This document shows positions 43,110 through 54,640 of a stretch of DNA of 64,000 nucleotides, piece by piece; the first letter of the stretch is position 1, and every line of letters begins with the position of its first letter. Both the position numbers and the translations under genes were made by a program. The notes under the pieces are model-generated. The model was not told the origin of the DNA and ran no database searches. It saw only the letters and a program-made list of their open reading frames with translations. Origin of the DNA: Gonocerus acuteangulatus. Its lineage: Eukaryota > Arthropoda > Insecta > Hemiptera > Coreidae. The stretch is from assembly GCA_946811695.1 (NCBI GenBank), contig OX328124.1:25374126-25438125 (forward strand), given 5' to 3'.

Positions 43110-43647
43110 TGTAAATGTAATCTTATTATTTATTTTAATTGGATAGGATAGGATATGGGTTTAGAGGGGATAAACATTTAAGTTATTACGTCCTTGATGT
43201 GTGTACGTATAAGTTTTAAATTCTGTATTTTTTTTTCTTTTTAATAAATATATACATACACATATACATGCATATACACATATATACATATTAAACTGAT
43301 CCAGTTTAACATCAGCAAATGAATAATTGTTTTTTATTTTTATTTTTTTTAATTTTTAATTTTTTTTATTATCATGTTTTTTAATTTTACTTAGCATGTT
43401 TTTTATTTAATTTTACTTTATTTTAATTAGACTTCATGCACGTTCGTTAGTTTGATATTCTTTAATTTGATAATTATTTTCTTTAATTTTCGAGAGTTTG
43501 CCACAACTTACATCAGTTCAACAGCAATCAGTATAGATTGAAAATGAAAAATGCGTTTTTCACATTCGATACTTTGCATTTGTATCGACAATATCTATCT
43601 TTGCAGTCTCAACAGTCAAGGATCACTTATCGATTCATTCATTTCAG

Positions 43648-44036
43648 GGACCTTGGAAGAGTAAGGGCGAATCACAAAAATCGATTTTTTTTTCTGATTA
43701 AGAAATAACATGAGGTTTCGCCTTGTTTCTCTAGTTTGCCTTTAGTTCTCAAGTTAAAGAGAATAGCAGCATCATCATGAAAAATTCAATGTCCTATTTC
43801 AAGGGTGAATCCCGGGTCTGAAACGTCTTTCCTAGCATTTTGTTACCCATAAATCACTCGTACAAATTATAATTAAAACATTGAATTTCAATTGCATACT
43901 TTTTCAATCAGATTTATGAATCAGGATTCCATAGAGTGAACATTCCCCCTTGCTATCTGAAGCGCTTCTTGAACTTTAACTTCGATTTCCCAACATCCGG
44001 AATTCGTGATTCGCCCTTACTCTTCCAAGGTCCTGA
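43648..44036. mobile_element. MITE with AGGACCTTGGAAGAGTAAGG ends
   Basis: Left CAGGGACCTTGGAAGAGTAA.. and right ..TTACTCTTCCAAGGTCCTG are inverted over ~30 bp. No coding sequence in the 390-bp element; target duplication unclear. Confidence 0.65.
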
Positions 44037-44068
44037 ATATGAGACTCATCCGGGGATATAGTATTCGT

Positions 44069-44337
44069 TTAAAGAATTCTGAAAATTGTCATAAATAAAA
44101 CTTCTACTGCCTTAGAAAGACGTCCAAAAAGTCGTGCGTAAGGATTATAGATGCTACACCATTCAAAAGATGGTCCAAACAGCCTAATGCAGTCCATGAA
44201 TAGACGGACGTGTTCACTTCCACCCGGAGAAATGAATGCTTGGAAATCGAAGGTCCTCCAAGACCCATTTCTTTCTGTAGTATCTAGGACTCGGCTTTGA
44301 CTAGCCGTATCAATCATCGAATATCCTTCCTCTTCCT
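44069..44337 (-). CDS. candidate coding exon, unknown protein
   Basis: On minus, a strong acceptor TTTCCTCCTTCCTGCAG (AG at 44339-44338) opens a GC-richer frame of ~88 codons to TAA at 44069. It has an acidic start (E-E-E-G-Y-S-M-I-D), then S-W-R-T-F-D-F-Q-A-F-I-S-P-G-G, M-D-C-I-R-L-F-G-P and E-W-C-S-I-Y-N-P-Y-A-R-L-F-G. Codon composition resembles a real exon and no copy occurs elsewhere in the window. The frame stays open upstream to 44404; a GC-rich frame with one stop continues to ~44585. Family not recognised; an unlabelled transposon gene remains possible. Confidence 0.35.
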
Positions 44338-45254
44338 CTGCAGGAAGGAGGAAAGCTATTAAATTCACTTTATACACCTTTCGAGTCACGAGCCCGAGGT
44401 TCACCTATATCGGCGGGGATTCCAACTGTTAGAGATCTTGGGGACAATTGATTCGGGACCGGGTGTGTGGACTGTTAGTCATTGTGATGTCCTCTGCCGG
44501 GATCTGGGGCGACCCGTGGGGTTCCCAGCCGATGTATACAAAAGGCTTCTGAAGGCCTTTAGCTGTTACGACAAGTACCGGTAAGCCACAGGCTCTTCAG
44601 AAATGGAGCTGCCAAGCCTTTTAACTCCTTATAAGGACGCTATGGTGACAACAAACCCAAAACACCATTCCCGAATTTCTCAAATACCCCAGCTGGAATT
44701 TCTCCTTTAAAATTCTTTAAAAAGAATGCGCACAATATTATCATAATCACTGATCCGCGTAAAGTGTCACCTATATATAAGGAATATAACATATTCTTAA
44801 TTTAATATACACTTATTAGACAGTTCAAAAAAATTTAACTTTTTGTGTACCTTTTTAATTGATTACAATATTTTTTTACTGCTTTGCGACTACATTTGTC
44901 TATTTTCAAAACTATTGTTTTTGTTTTTTTTATTGAAACCAGTGTTTTCCGGATTTCTGGTTAATGTATCGCAAATGACCGATCCGATCTTTTTTAGAAT
45001 CTACATTAAATTTCCAATAAGAAACAACCGTTATTAAAATGTAGTAATGTAGATAAAGAGTTATACTAAGAGCCATATGAATGTGAAATATTGTTATTAG
45101 TGTTTTCTTATTTTTTTTTTTTTCGTTTTTAACGGCACATCAACTATTTGTCTATTAGCGCCGGTTTTCTTAAATTATTGAATCTTTTCTTAATCAGCTA
45201 ATTCTAGACTTAGAGGTTTGCCTCCGCATCAAAAGCTTTGCCTTATTTAATAAG

Positions 45255-45785
45255 GCATACACGCATTACCCACGAGTACCTGATGACAAAAACGGACAAA
45301 CCGAAATGCACGACTTGTAACACAGATCTTACTGTAAAACATATTCTAACAGACTGTCGGTTGAGGCATAACTTGGACATTCCTCATGACCTGAGAGACA
45401 TACTTTCTGAAGGCAGCCATTATATTAACACAATATTGACATATTTAAAAAACACTAACATGTACGACAAAATATAATACATAACCATAAGAATCCATTT
45501 CACCTTTTTTGCAATAATAATGAAATCTAATTCACTCTATTAATTAAATAAACACATCATTCATTCTAATTGTATTTAATTATTTTTCTTCATACATATT
45601 TCTATTTAATTTTTGTTTCCTTTACGATCTATACCTCATACAAACATACTTATATCATTGTCTGTAGCAACTACTGTTTTGGAGTGTCATCGTTAAGTTC
45701 AACACCTGCATCAGCTTAATTCAGGAAATTAAATGCTCTTCGCTTTAGATGCGGAGCATCATCATAAATAAATAAATAAAATAAA
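45255..45785 (+). mobile_element. I-like retrotransposon, short 3' copy with TSD
   Basis: TATTTAATAAG at 45244-45254 and 45786-45796 is an 11-bp target duplication. The copy starts at H-T-R-I-T-H-E-Y-L-M-T-K, contains the knuckle C-T-T-C-N..K-H-I-L-T-D-C-R and ends ORF2 at TAA 45475-45477. The 3' UTR ends in hairpin ATGCTC..GAGCAT and CATAAATAAATAAATAAA. Confidence 0.85.
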
Positions 45786-46067
45786 TATTTAATAAGCTTT
45801 AAAATGGTATCTCGTTACTTTAGAAAAAAAGTTACTTGAATCTAATTTTTCTGATTTCTAAGCCCAAACCAATATATTTTCTATGGCGTGGAGAAGCCAT
45901 CCTGGACACATTCTTTAATTTCACACGATTATGGTGATGTCCAATCCTTCCCACATTAGGTACACACCCGTTTTGCTCTGACTAAGGGTTGGGAGACACT
46001 TCGGAATAAGTGTGAAAGATGACAGAAGAACATATTGGAAATAATTAAAATTATTTATGCCCGGCGC

Positions 46068-46770
46068 GCCGCACAGTGGTCAAAAACCGCCCAAAAGCGC
46101 TCAAAACTCAATAACATTTGATATTGTTAGTTTAGAAACCTGAAATTAAAATATTTCAACTAGGACACGATTTTTCACTCGGATCAATTCAGACATTTTT
46201 TGCAGTCAACACTGACTTGAGTAGGTACTGCAAAAAAAATCCATCTTCGATTTGATTCCAATGTTTACATAGAGATAACGCGCGTCTGTCTTACCGAGTT
46301 CGTTCACCTCTAGCACCGAAGTAGGCAGGTTTATGCAGCTAATTTCAGTCTGGGGTCTTTCTATACATGCCCACGGAATATTTATGCCCGAAATTAGAGA
46401 GACGCAAAAGCTATATGACAAAACGAAATTTGATACGTGTATTTTTTTTTACTTTTTCAGTATCCCCGTCCATAAAGGCGATTCAAAAAATACAAAACTA
46501 TTTTTTTTTGCCCTTCGAACGTCCCATTAAAACAAGAAAACCATGTGTCAACCTTATTGGTCTGAATAAGTAAAGTTAAAGGAAGTTTTGGGAAATTTTC
46601 TTCGTTTCTAGTACCTCAATGATTAACCACCGTCCTGCAATCAACGGTGGGAGCCTAAAACTCAAGAAATGGCACTCTCACGAGGTATTAAACATATATT
46701 TAAGGCAAATGGGTTCAGAGAAAATACTTCAAAAAATCAAGTTTTAAGCGCTTTTTGACCACTGTGCGCC
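46068..46770. mobile_element. DNA element with GCACAGTGGTCAAAAA ends
   Basis: Left GCACAGTGGTCAAAAA..AAAAGCGCT and right AGCGCTTTTTGACCACTGTGCGCC are inverted. TTATTTA lies outside both ends (7-8-bp duplication). Superfamily uncertain. Shares the CACAGTGG core with 4039-5012. Confidence 0.65.
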
Positions 46771-46961
46771 GTATCGTTATTTACAGTTTTTCATTAAAAA
46801 AAAAAATAGTTTCGAAAATAGACAAAAGTTTGAATAGCTCTGCTAAATGTTGAGATAGAACGCTCATTTCTACTTCCCTGAACTACAAATGAGGTGTAGA
46901 ATAAACCCCTAAAATTATGACATCTTAATGCAGGACACCCTGTTTATTATATTATTTGCAG

Positions 46962-47293
46962 TGGTTACATTGCAGAGGAATTTTCTGATATTTCGGGTGT
47001 TTTTACAAGTTGTCATTGAATCAATGAAACATCGATCTAACCTCCACCAAATGTATTCCATTAAAAAAGCAGAATGTTTAGGAAGCTAATTCCTGCTTAA
47101 TGAGCCATATTTAGGAGTGTTGTTAAATGATAAAGGATGTTTGCTAGCTAATAAGGACAGAGATATAGCGATAATACGACAGCCTACAAGTAGCCACAAC
47201 CTTCACTACAGCCTACCCTCCATGGATGTCCTTCCAGGCAACAATAGCAGTTTCATCTCCAACCTAAACCAGCCAGCTCTTCGGCTACGCTAG
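46962..47293 (+). pseudogene. possible broken exon, unknown
   Basis: After ATTATATTATTTGCAG a frame runs ~110 codons to TAG 47291-47293 with a single TAA (47087-47089). Its second half reads P-Y-L-G-V-L-L-N-D-K-G-C-L-L-A-N-K-D-R-D-I-A-I-I-R, then P-S-M-D-V-L-P-G-N. Long for AT-rich DNA, but no family match. Confidence 0.25.
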
Positions 47294-48870
47294 TTAATTA
47301 CTTCGGAGAGAAGAAAAACGTAAAATGCGTCAAATAAGCAGGAAATTCTTTAGTTCTGGAACCCTGAAGAATCTGCACCCTCTGTATTAATAACGGACAA
47401 AATATTAAAACTTGTAATATGGCTATGAGATAACGTGAATGTATTAATTTTTATTTATTGTCTTGGTTCCTTTTAGGAATCATTTTTATTTTAATTATGA
47501 CGTTTAAATTTAACCTTATTTATTGACAGGACATGCACACCTGAAGACGAAACGCCGAAATGATATAATAGAAGCATACCTTGAACTTTAAAGGGTTATT
47601 CCTCACCTTGGATTGTATTACATTAAAACCTTTTATTTTGTTAATGCTCCGCCTCCATGGCTAATAGCACATAATCCTCACTGTGAGTCCATGGATTTAG
47701 GCGCTGCACCAATCGATGCCACTCCAAAAAATCATCCATATATATCAGTAAAAAAAAAAAATAAAAAAATAAAAAATAAAAAAAATAAAAAATTATTATT
47801 ATAAAAAGAAGTAAAACGTTTTAGATGTAACTACTAATTGTGCAAAAATGGTACGTGGTAGAAAAAAAAAAACACGATTACAGCTTTGGAATGAGCACAT
47901 CAAATTTAGTAAAGTAGACCTATTTTGGAGGAAACCCCAGAATCATGCATTTCGGTGATATTTAATATACGTGGTTGTTTGTCTTTTGTCATCTGCATCT
48001 TTTTTATTACTGTTATTTAGCGTACTTCTATAAAATGTTTATATCTGTTCTGGTCAGGAAAGTTTACAATAGTAAGTCATAATATTGCCCCATCAATCGA
48101 ATTAAACGAATACTTTTCGTAGATGCATTTTTTGGACTCTCATGATTCCAAAAAGTCTACTGCTCACAGCTGATTGCCGCTTTTAGTAGTAACACAAGTT
48201 TAAGCGTGATCATTGTAGGGCAAGATTCGCCGTTGCACACTTGGGCTTTATATTGAATTGGATTTTCATGAAATAATTTACGTGATTAATTCTATTTTTA
48301 ATTGACCTTCCGCCAGCCTTATACATTATTAGAAAAATGTTCTACATTGTAAAATATTGATACTGTCCCCTGAATTTCTGCAGATATAATGTTTCCCTTG
48401 TAAGAATGCTGTAGCCAGCTTTATACGGAGAATAGGCTTCCACATGAAGAGAGACTGAGTTTCATGGCACATCAGCGTGCCTATCCTAGTATGCTTCTAT
48501 TGTATTCCTTCGCATATAGCAACAACCTCCTTCTCAGTTCTACCTCATTCAACAACCCTAATAGCTCAATTAGCTTCATGTTTTATGCAATTTCTCGATT
48601 ATTCATTCCTGTAAAAATGTTACTGACATTTTTCTTGCCTATCTGATCCCAAAATTTTATTTTACAACAAATTTCATTTTTTTACTACCGTGGCTTATAT
48701 TTGTGAAGTGTAAAGAAAATGGAGGAAAGTGTGTGCACACCGTCAAGTCCTCTTATTATATCTCCACCAATAGAGACAAGACAATAACTATTTTTTATCT
48801 TGCAATAAAGAATTATATTACTTATTCTTGTTACAATTTTCTCATTTTTTATTATAGTTAATTGTGAAAC
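47294..48870. other. AT-rich, mostly unassigned
   Basis: 47530-47615 keeps a degenerate CTGAAGACGAAACGCCGAAA and the arm GGGTTATTCCTCACCTTGG shared with 4880. The rest, including short frames near 47613 and 48464, shows nothing convincing. Confidence 0.35.
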
Positions 48871-48874
48871 ACTT

Positions 48875-49060
48875 TGTAGTTTATTTTATTTATTTATTTT
48901 TTGTAGATTTCATATGTTTTAAGTACTTTATTGGAATCTATTTTTTACTCTTTTATTTTATATTGTTTTTTATTCATTTTGTTTGATTAACCATTCACGT
49001 GAGCTAATCACCTAGCTGTTGTGGATCTCCGTAAATGAATAAATAAATAAATAATAATAA
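48875..49060 (+). mobile_element. I-like 3' UTR copy
   Basis: CATTCACGTGAGCTAATCAC, CTGTTGTGGATCTCCGTAAA and TGAATAAATAAATAAATAAT: terminal hairpin and TAAA tail. An inverted relative is at 51065-51290. Confidence 0.55.
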
Positions 49061-49082
49061 TATTTGATATAATAACTGTGAT

Positions 49083-49243
49083 CGGGGTCTCCCGTGGTCT
49101 AGTGGCTAGCGCGCTAGATTCATAAGCGGGAGATGGTGGGTTCGATCCCCACCGGCGCAGTAGGAATCTCAGGGCTCACTGAGAAAATTCCTGGCTGCAC
49201 CCTGGATGTCGGCGCTAATGACCAAGAATTATGTCGATGCGCC

Positions 49244-49295
<52 letters not shown>
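49083..49295 (+). mobile_element. SINE family B, full copy with TSD and poly(A)
   Basis: GGGTCTCCCGTGG head, A box TGGTCTAGTGGCTAGCG, B box GGTTCGATCCCC, body GAGAAAATTCCTGGCTGCAC..GATGTCGGCGCTAATGACC..GATGCGCCGTT, then ~50 A. AACTGTGAT flanks it at 49074-49082 and 49296-49304. Pol III-type promoter boxes are intact. Confidence 0.9.
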
Positions 49296-49299
<4 letters not shown>

Positions 49300-49669
49300 G
49301 TGATAAACAATGCTTAATGCATCATATAAAAATAATTTTAAAAGACTTATATTAATGCAAGGACTACAAAGCCTATATTACGGAAGTTGAAAAACTGAGT
49401 ACAAATTTAAAATGCTTTCTAAGGAAGTATGAAATAATGGATCAATTCCCAAATCAAACCTCACATTTTAAATTATTTTAAGAAATAGCCTCAATAATAA
49501 AAACAATACATTATGCTGCCTACAAACAATGATGGATAAATTGATCAACATAAAATAATAAGACTTCTTAGATCATATCGTCCCTACCATGTCAAACTAT
49601 CGAATATAAAATTTCAGATTCGAGAGTTTGCTCTTGGATTGTAGACGATACCGCTTGCTTATGTTGTTA

Positions 49670-50730
49670 GAATTTCGAAATGAAACTTGGTAGGTCTTAG
49701 TTATGTTGCATGAGGTTACTTTTGACGGTTTAGTTGACTTTGTAACATTCTCCAGTTTTTCTCCAGCGCATCTAACTCTTGATTTTCCAATGGCGGCAGG
49801 TATTTTTTATGACGAATTCTGATAGAAAATTTAATTTTAAGTCTAATTTATTCCGAGACATCTTTTGATCCGACGCATCGTTTGCGCGTAAAACGCAAAA
49901 AAACTGAAAAATATCGCCCTTTTGTAGACAAATTCCTATTTATCACTGAAACCAAGCCTTTTACGTAAAAACACCTCGATACAAACGTTGTAGCCTATTA
50001 ATTTTACTTTCAGGTGATACCAAGATCAAAGTTGTAGGTTTAATATGTAACGGGATATTATGAATGAAAAATATACCTTAAAAGTTTTAAAAAGTAACAA
50101 TTCAGAAAATCTATATGAATAGAAAAAAATTAGCTGACATAAACAATAAAAAAAAAGTACTTATTTACTTTATGAAAAAAAAGTATATAAAAATTATTAT
50201 AAAACAGAACAGAATAAATTTATTTTTCCATATGAAATTATTATATCATAAAAATAAAAAAAAAAATTTTGCCTTTGTTTTCATTTATAATACCCCATTA
50301 AATATTTAATCTACAACTTTGATCTTGGTATCATCTGAAAAGAAAATTAATAGGCTACAACGTTTACTTTGAGGTGTTTTTACGTACAAGGCTTGGTTTC
50401 AGTGATAAATAGGAATTTGTCTACAAAAGGGCGATATTTTTCAGTTATTTGCGTTTTACGCGCAAACGGTGCGTCGGATCAAAAGATTTCTGGGAATAAA
50501 TTAGTCTTAAAATTAAATTTTTTATCAGAATTCATCATAAAAAATACCTGCCGCCATTGGAAAATCAAAATTTAGATGCGCTGGAGAAAAACTGGAGAAT
50601 GTTACAAAATCAACTAAACCTTCATTAGAAACCTCATGCAACATAACTAAGATCTACCAAGTTTCATTTCGAAATTCGAACAACTCTAGGAGGAAATGGG
50701 GGTGGACACATATACTGGGACACCCTGTAT
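49670..50730. mobile_element. foldback element, right end GGGACACCCTGTA
   Basis: Arms 49670-50035 and 50311-50690 are inverted (ATTTCGAAATGAAACTTGG; CAAAGTTGTAG; TTTGCGCGTAAAACGCAAA). The AT-rich centre has a 64-codon frame of no significance. The left terminus is missing. Confidence 0.7.
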
Positions 50731-50861
50731 ATGGTAGGCCTCTTATTTTAAATTATGGTAAAGTCTATGGTGATTTCAAATTTCATTTTTGGTCCTTAAA
50801 TATTAAATCAAACATTTAGTATTTATGGGCCTAAAATTTATTTATTTATTTAAATTCTAAT

Positions 50862-51063
50862 GTCCATTATAATTAACACAGAATTTTAGGACGGGTTATC
50901 TATAGGTTACCATCCTTTTCTAGTCAGGATAGGGCTGATACATTTTGTTTTTTTTTTTTTTTTTTCAAAGAAAAGCCACTAATCCTAGTGGGAATCGAAC
51001 CCACAACCTTTGGCTCAGAGTTTTATGTGCTCACGCCTTAACGATCGCGGCCATGGTGCCTCC
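50862..51063 (-). mobile_element. SINE family A
   Basis: Minus copy: head GGAGGCACCATGGCCGCG, B box GGGTTCGATTCCC, tail GGACATTAGAATTT. A T run (50947-50965 on +) expands the CTTTTCTTT site. Flanks share ATTTATTTATTTATTTA. Confidence 0.75.
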
Positions 51064-51064
51064 G

Positions 51065-51290
51065 GTTATTTATTTATTTATTTACGGAGCTTCACAACAG
51101 CAAGGCGATTTGCTCACGTAAATGGTTAATTAAACAAAATGAATATAATCAATATAAAATAAAAGAGTAAAAATTAGATTATAATAAAGTATTTAAATTA
51201 TATTAAATTTACACAAAATTATTAAATAAAAATAAAATAAAGTAAATAAATACCAAAAAAATGTATATATATATATATATATATAGTCTA
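51065..51290 (-). mobile_element. I-like 3' UTR copy
   Basis: Reverse-complement relative of 48875-49060 (GTGAGCAAATCGCC..TGTTGTGAAGCTCCGTAAAT then AAATAAATAAAT on minus). (AT)n at 51264-51284. Confidence 0.5.
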
Positions 51291-52150
51291 ATAAAAAATA
51301 AAAATGATTATTGACTAAGTAAAATCACAATATACCTTAACACAACTTAGTATAAGGTACCTAATGTATTGTATCATTATGTACCTCATTCAATGTATTT
51401 TCATTGTTATTAGTGACATAGGAGATTTTTCCTCCTTACTCTTCATTTTACTTTTATTTATTTATTTTTTTTTATGTAGATGCCTGATGATGCACCTGAA
51501 AAGGTTTAAAACGTCGCCAATATAAGCCAATGTTTTAAACAATTTTTGGGAGCAGCTCCTTCTACTTTCTTCAAAAATCCTTTATTCTTTCCACCCTCAC
51601 TTTAACTTACATATGTATAGTGGTTATTTTATTTTACAGATGTGGACTCTGTTTTACTTTCTGCTTTACTATTCCGAAATTTTATATCTTTATCCCACCC
51701 ATATTTACTAGAACAATGTTTAAATACAAATAATTATTATTATCACCTATACTTCTGGTTAGTTATTTGTTAGGTCAGGGCTAGAAAGGTAAAGAATCAA
51801 GATTCTGAGGCTAATCACATGTGCTCTGAAATGATGTTAGGCCATTCCATCCATGCATGATGACCTCGGATCCTGACAATAATTAAAACCTGTTCAATAT
51901 CTTACTATTTCCTGAGACTAGATAATCTGATTGTAGAAGAAACACTCCGTCGCTTCTGAGGAAAATAGTGAAATATTCTTCTCGTTAATAGCCCAATTAA
52001 CGGACTCAATTGCTGATGGCAAATTTATGCGTTTGGTTAATTGTTGGATGCAATTGACAGGAAAACGAATTTGTAGAATATAATGTTCGAACTGATTTCA
52101 TACTGAAATTAATTCAAACGATAACTTCTTTGTTTTAAGATTTAGATCAT
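51291..52150. other. unassigned AT-rich sequence
   Basis: Contains a decayed hammerhead-like CTGATGATGCACCTGAAAAG (51486) followed by AAAACGTCG. No genes seen. Confidence 0.35.
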
Positions 52151-52424
52151 GGGCGTATATAAGGAGCCCATGAACGGGCCCAGGACCAGATCATGGGCCT
52201 TACTTCTCAGAGCCAGACTGAAAATTCTAGTACTTTGCTATAGGACTTTTTAAAATTATTTTCATTTTGAGTTTTGAGCGCAATGAGAATAAAAGCCGAT
52301 AATCGGTGCAGCAAAGGTCACTTGCGGTACTTGCAGTTCTATTACGGCTCGTAATAAAATTTACTATTCTGGAACTGCACTAAAAAAATTATAGATCCCA
52401 TTCCAATAAATATAGGCTACGCCC
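52151..52424. mobile_element. MITE with GGGCGTA ends
   Basis: GGGCGTATATAAGG at left and GGCTACGCCC at right. No coding sequence. The same end sequence bounds the unrelated-interior element at 61154-61393. Confidence 0.5.
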
Positions 52425-52559
52425 GTCTGTATTTCTGAACCCCATTCTTTTTACAAGCTCATAACCTATACATTTTTTCCAATAAACGAGGCCCGGCCCG
52501 GGCCCCCAAAACAGTACCCGGCAGTCCCCTCCGTGTGGCGGCTCTGGGGCTGAGAGGAC

Positions 52560-53131
52560 TGCAGCCCCCTCGAAATTTTCATTTCATCGGTAAAATTATG
52601 TCATAAAACCTTTAAAAATAAATAAAGATTATTTAATTCATAAAATATATTTTATTTTAGGCGTAATAGCGTTTTAGTTGGCTAAAACCATTCCAAGTTC
52701 TAAATTGTTAGTATTCCATATCCCGGAAATGGCCCCAGCCCCCCTCCCGTTTTAGTTGGCTAAAACCATTCCAAGTTCTAAATTGTTAGTATTCCATATC
52801 CCGGAAATGGCCTCAGCCCCCCTCCCGTTTTAGTTGGCTAAAACCATTCCAAGTTCTAAATTGTTAGTATTCCATATCCCGGAAATGGCCCCAGCCCCCC
52901 TCCCGTTTTAGTTGGCTAAAACCATTCCAAGTTCTAAATTGTTAGTATTCCATATCCCGGAAATGGCCCCAGCCCCCCTCCCGTTTTAGTTGGCTAAAAC
53001 CATTCCAAGTTCTAAATTGTTAGTATTCCATATCCCGGAAATGGCCCCAGCCCCCCTCCCGTTTTAGTTGGCTAAAACCATTCCAAGTTCTAAATTGTTA
53101 GTATTCCATATCCCGGAAATGGTCCCAGCCA
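52560..53131. mobile_element. GGGCGTA-type MITE with 78-bp internal expansion
   Basis: 52565-52680 and one unit of the array match, in reverse, the intact element at 61154-61393. Both outer ends are lost. The terminal part has been multiplied into the array below. Confidence 0.65.
52671..53131. repeat. 78-bp minisatellite, six units
   Basis: Starts at 52671, 52749, 52827, 52905, 52983 and 53061 (GTTTTAGTTGGCTAAAACCA). Nearly identical units; the last ends GGTCCCAGCC. Confidence 0.95.
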
Positions 53132-53145
53132 TTTAATTTAATTAT

Positions 53146-53600
53146 ACTGCTTCTACCCTGCTGGGTCATTGGCAGTGCAGTCAGGCAGATGTCTTTGTAA
53201 ATGTTGATGTTTTTTAATAAACGTGAGGAGTTTTTGAATCGTTTGTTCGTCGTGTAGTAAAACTTCTTGCAGTGTCTCGGGTATCTTGAGTGTTAGTCTG
53301 ATGAGATAGAATGTGTACTATTGAATTAGTATATGTTCTACAGTGTTTTGTGTGTCACATGTGGTGCACGTTGGGTGATGGAGGTTGTAAAGTAGGTAGC
53401 TGTGGGTCAGTGCAGTATGTCCTATTCTTAGTCTTGTCAAAATGGTCTCTTCTCGTCTTGAATGTCGTTGAGCTTTAGTCCAAGCGTCTGTATTATTTTT
53501 AATGCTTATTTGGGTGCGATGGGTTCCGAACCATGTGAGGTTCCATTTTGCACTTAGCCTGTTGGGCAGTTTGTTCGTTGAGTGTGATCCCGCAATGTGA
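53146..53600 (-). pseudogene. divergent I-like ORF2 C-terminus
   Basis: Minus: K-W-N-L-T-W-F-G..R-R-E-E-T-I-L-T-R-L-R-I-G-H-T-A-L-T-H-S-Y-L-L, knuckle C-T-T-C..V-E-H-I-L, then one stop and a C-terminus. A different subfamily from the 39.7 kb copy. It abuts the 78-bp array. Confidence 0.7.
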
Positions 53601-53939
53601 TGGCACCCACATAAATGATATTTTTTTAAGGCTGGTAATATGGCATTGATTTTACCAGAGAGAACTCTGAATTAATAAATGATTGCATTTTCTGAAGAAA
53701 ATGATTTTCAGAAGAATGTACATTTGAACGTTTAACAGACTTCATAACTAAAATTTAGGATTAAGAAGGTTACCGAAGAGCGTTTCTGTATAGAAATATA
53801 GTTTCTTATTAGCCCAAACACAAATATTCAATCTCTACCAAGGATAATAATAATAATACACAGAAAATAGAGAAAAAAATTATTTATTCTTGTCTTCATA
53901 AGTTAATTTACTTTAGATGATTTAATATGATATTAATCC

Positions 53940-54035
53940 AGGTCCCGGATGGGCTATTTTCGATTAGTAAGTCGTGTAAGTTCTGTGGAACTACTAGATC
54001 GTCTCGCAATCTGCAGTCAGTAAGTATTTGTTTGA
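53940..54035 (-). pseudogene. short I-like ORF2 fragment
   Basis: I-K-Q-I-L-T-D-C-R-L-R-D-D-L-V-V-P and L-H-D-L-L-I-E-N-S-P on minus, matching the region after the knuckle. Confidence 0.55.
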
Positions 54036-54082
54036 TGTCTCATTAATAAATAAATAAAAAATAAAAAAATTAGACAAATTTT

Positions 54083-54240
54083 TGGGGGTCTCTCGTGGTC
54101 TAGTGGCTAGCGCCTTAGATTCTCATAAGCGGGAAGTGGTGGGTCCAATCCCCGCCGGCGGTAGAAATTTTCTCATCCCACGGCTTGTTGGGAAAATTCC
54201 TCGCTGCACCGAAGCGCCGTAAAAAAAAAGAAGAAAAAAA
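54083..54240 (+). mobile_element. SINE family B with imperfect TSD
   Basis: GGGTCTCTCGTGG head, TGGTCTAGTGGCTAGCGCC A box, degenerate B box GGGTCCAATCCCC, shortened body, A-rich tail. ATTAGACAAATTT (54068) and ATTAGGCAAATTT (54241) flank it. Confidence 0.8.
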
Positions 54241-54449
54241 AATTAGGCAAATTTCATAAATCCGGAGTTAGTTTTTTAAAGATTGGGGTTATACCTTTAG
54301 CAAACCAACGAATACGAGAGTAATATAACATATCCCATTTGTGTAACATATTTCCTGTTTGCTAAGACATGACTAAGCCAACGCACAAGTAGCATAACAT
54401 TCCGTGCAACATTGGACCATGACATTGTCCTTGTGAGAAAGAGAAAATG

Positions 54450-54640
54450 TGCATTATACTGGTATGTTCTACAGGGGAGAGGGAGAGAGATACTGTTACA
54501 GGGGTAGGTGGGGGTGGGAGACACCGTGTACCGCCCTTCCATCTTCAAGCTGTGTCAGTCCTCCCTCGTCTTCTATAGGAATCACAGTCTCGGCTCGATC
54601 TGTCTTCTATCGCTGGATCTTGTCACGATGTGAGTAAACC
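54450..54640 (+). promoter_or_regulatory. candidate promoter and non-coding first exon
   Basis: A GC-rich island in AT-rich DNA. TCAGTCC at 54555-54561 matches the arthropod initiator (TCAGT), and GATGTGAGTAAAC gives a near-consensus 5' splice site (GT at 54630). A ~73-nt leader exon would result. No TATA box at the usual distance. Frames over it on both strands are not convincing. Confidence 0.3.

Larger units (their letters stand above)
44936..46945. mobile_element. foldback element (35576 family) interrupted twice
   Basis: Outer parts match 35815-36520: GTTTTCCGGATTTCTGGTTA near 44944, and TTTGAATAGCTCTGCTAA..GCAGGACACCCTG at 46828-46943. An I-like copy (45255-45785) and a CACAGTGG element (46068-46770) sit inside it, each with its own target duplication. 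The outer left end is missing. Confidence 0.7.

Noticed and set aside
49083..49160. tRNA gene
   Set aside because: A and B boxes are present but the acceptor stem does not close, and the sequence continues into a SINE body with poly(A) and TSD. The same holds for families A and C.
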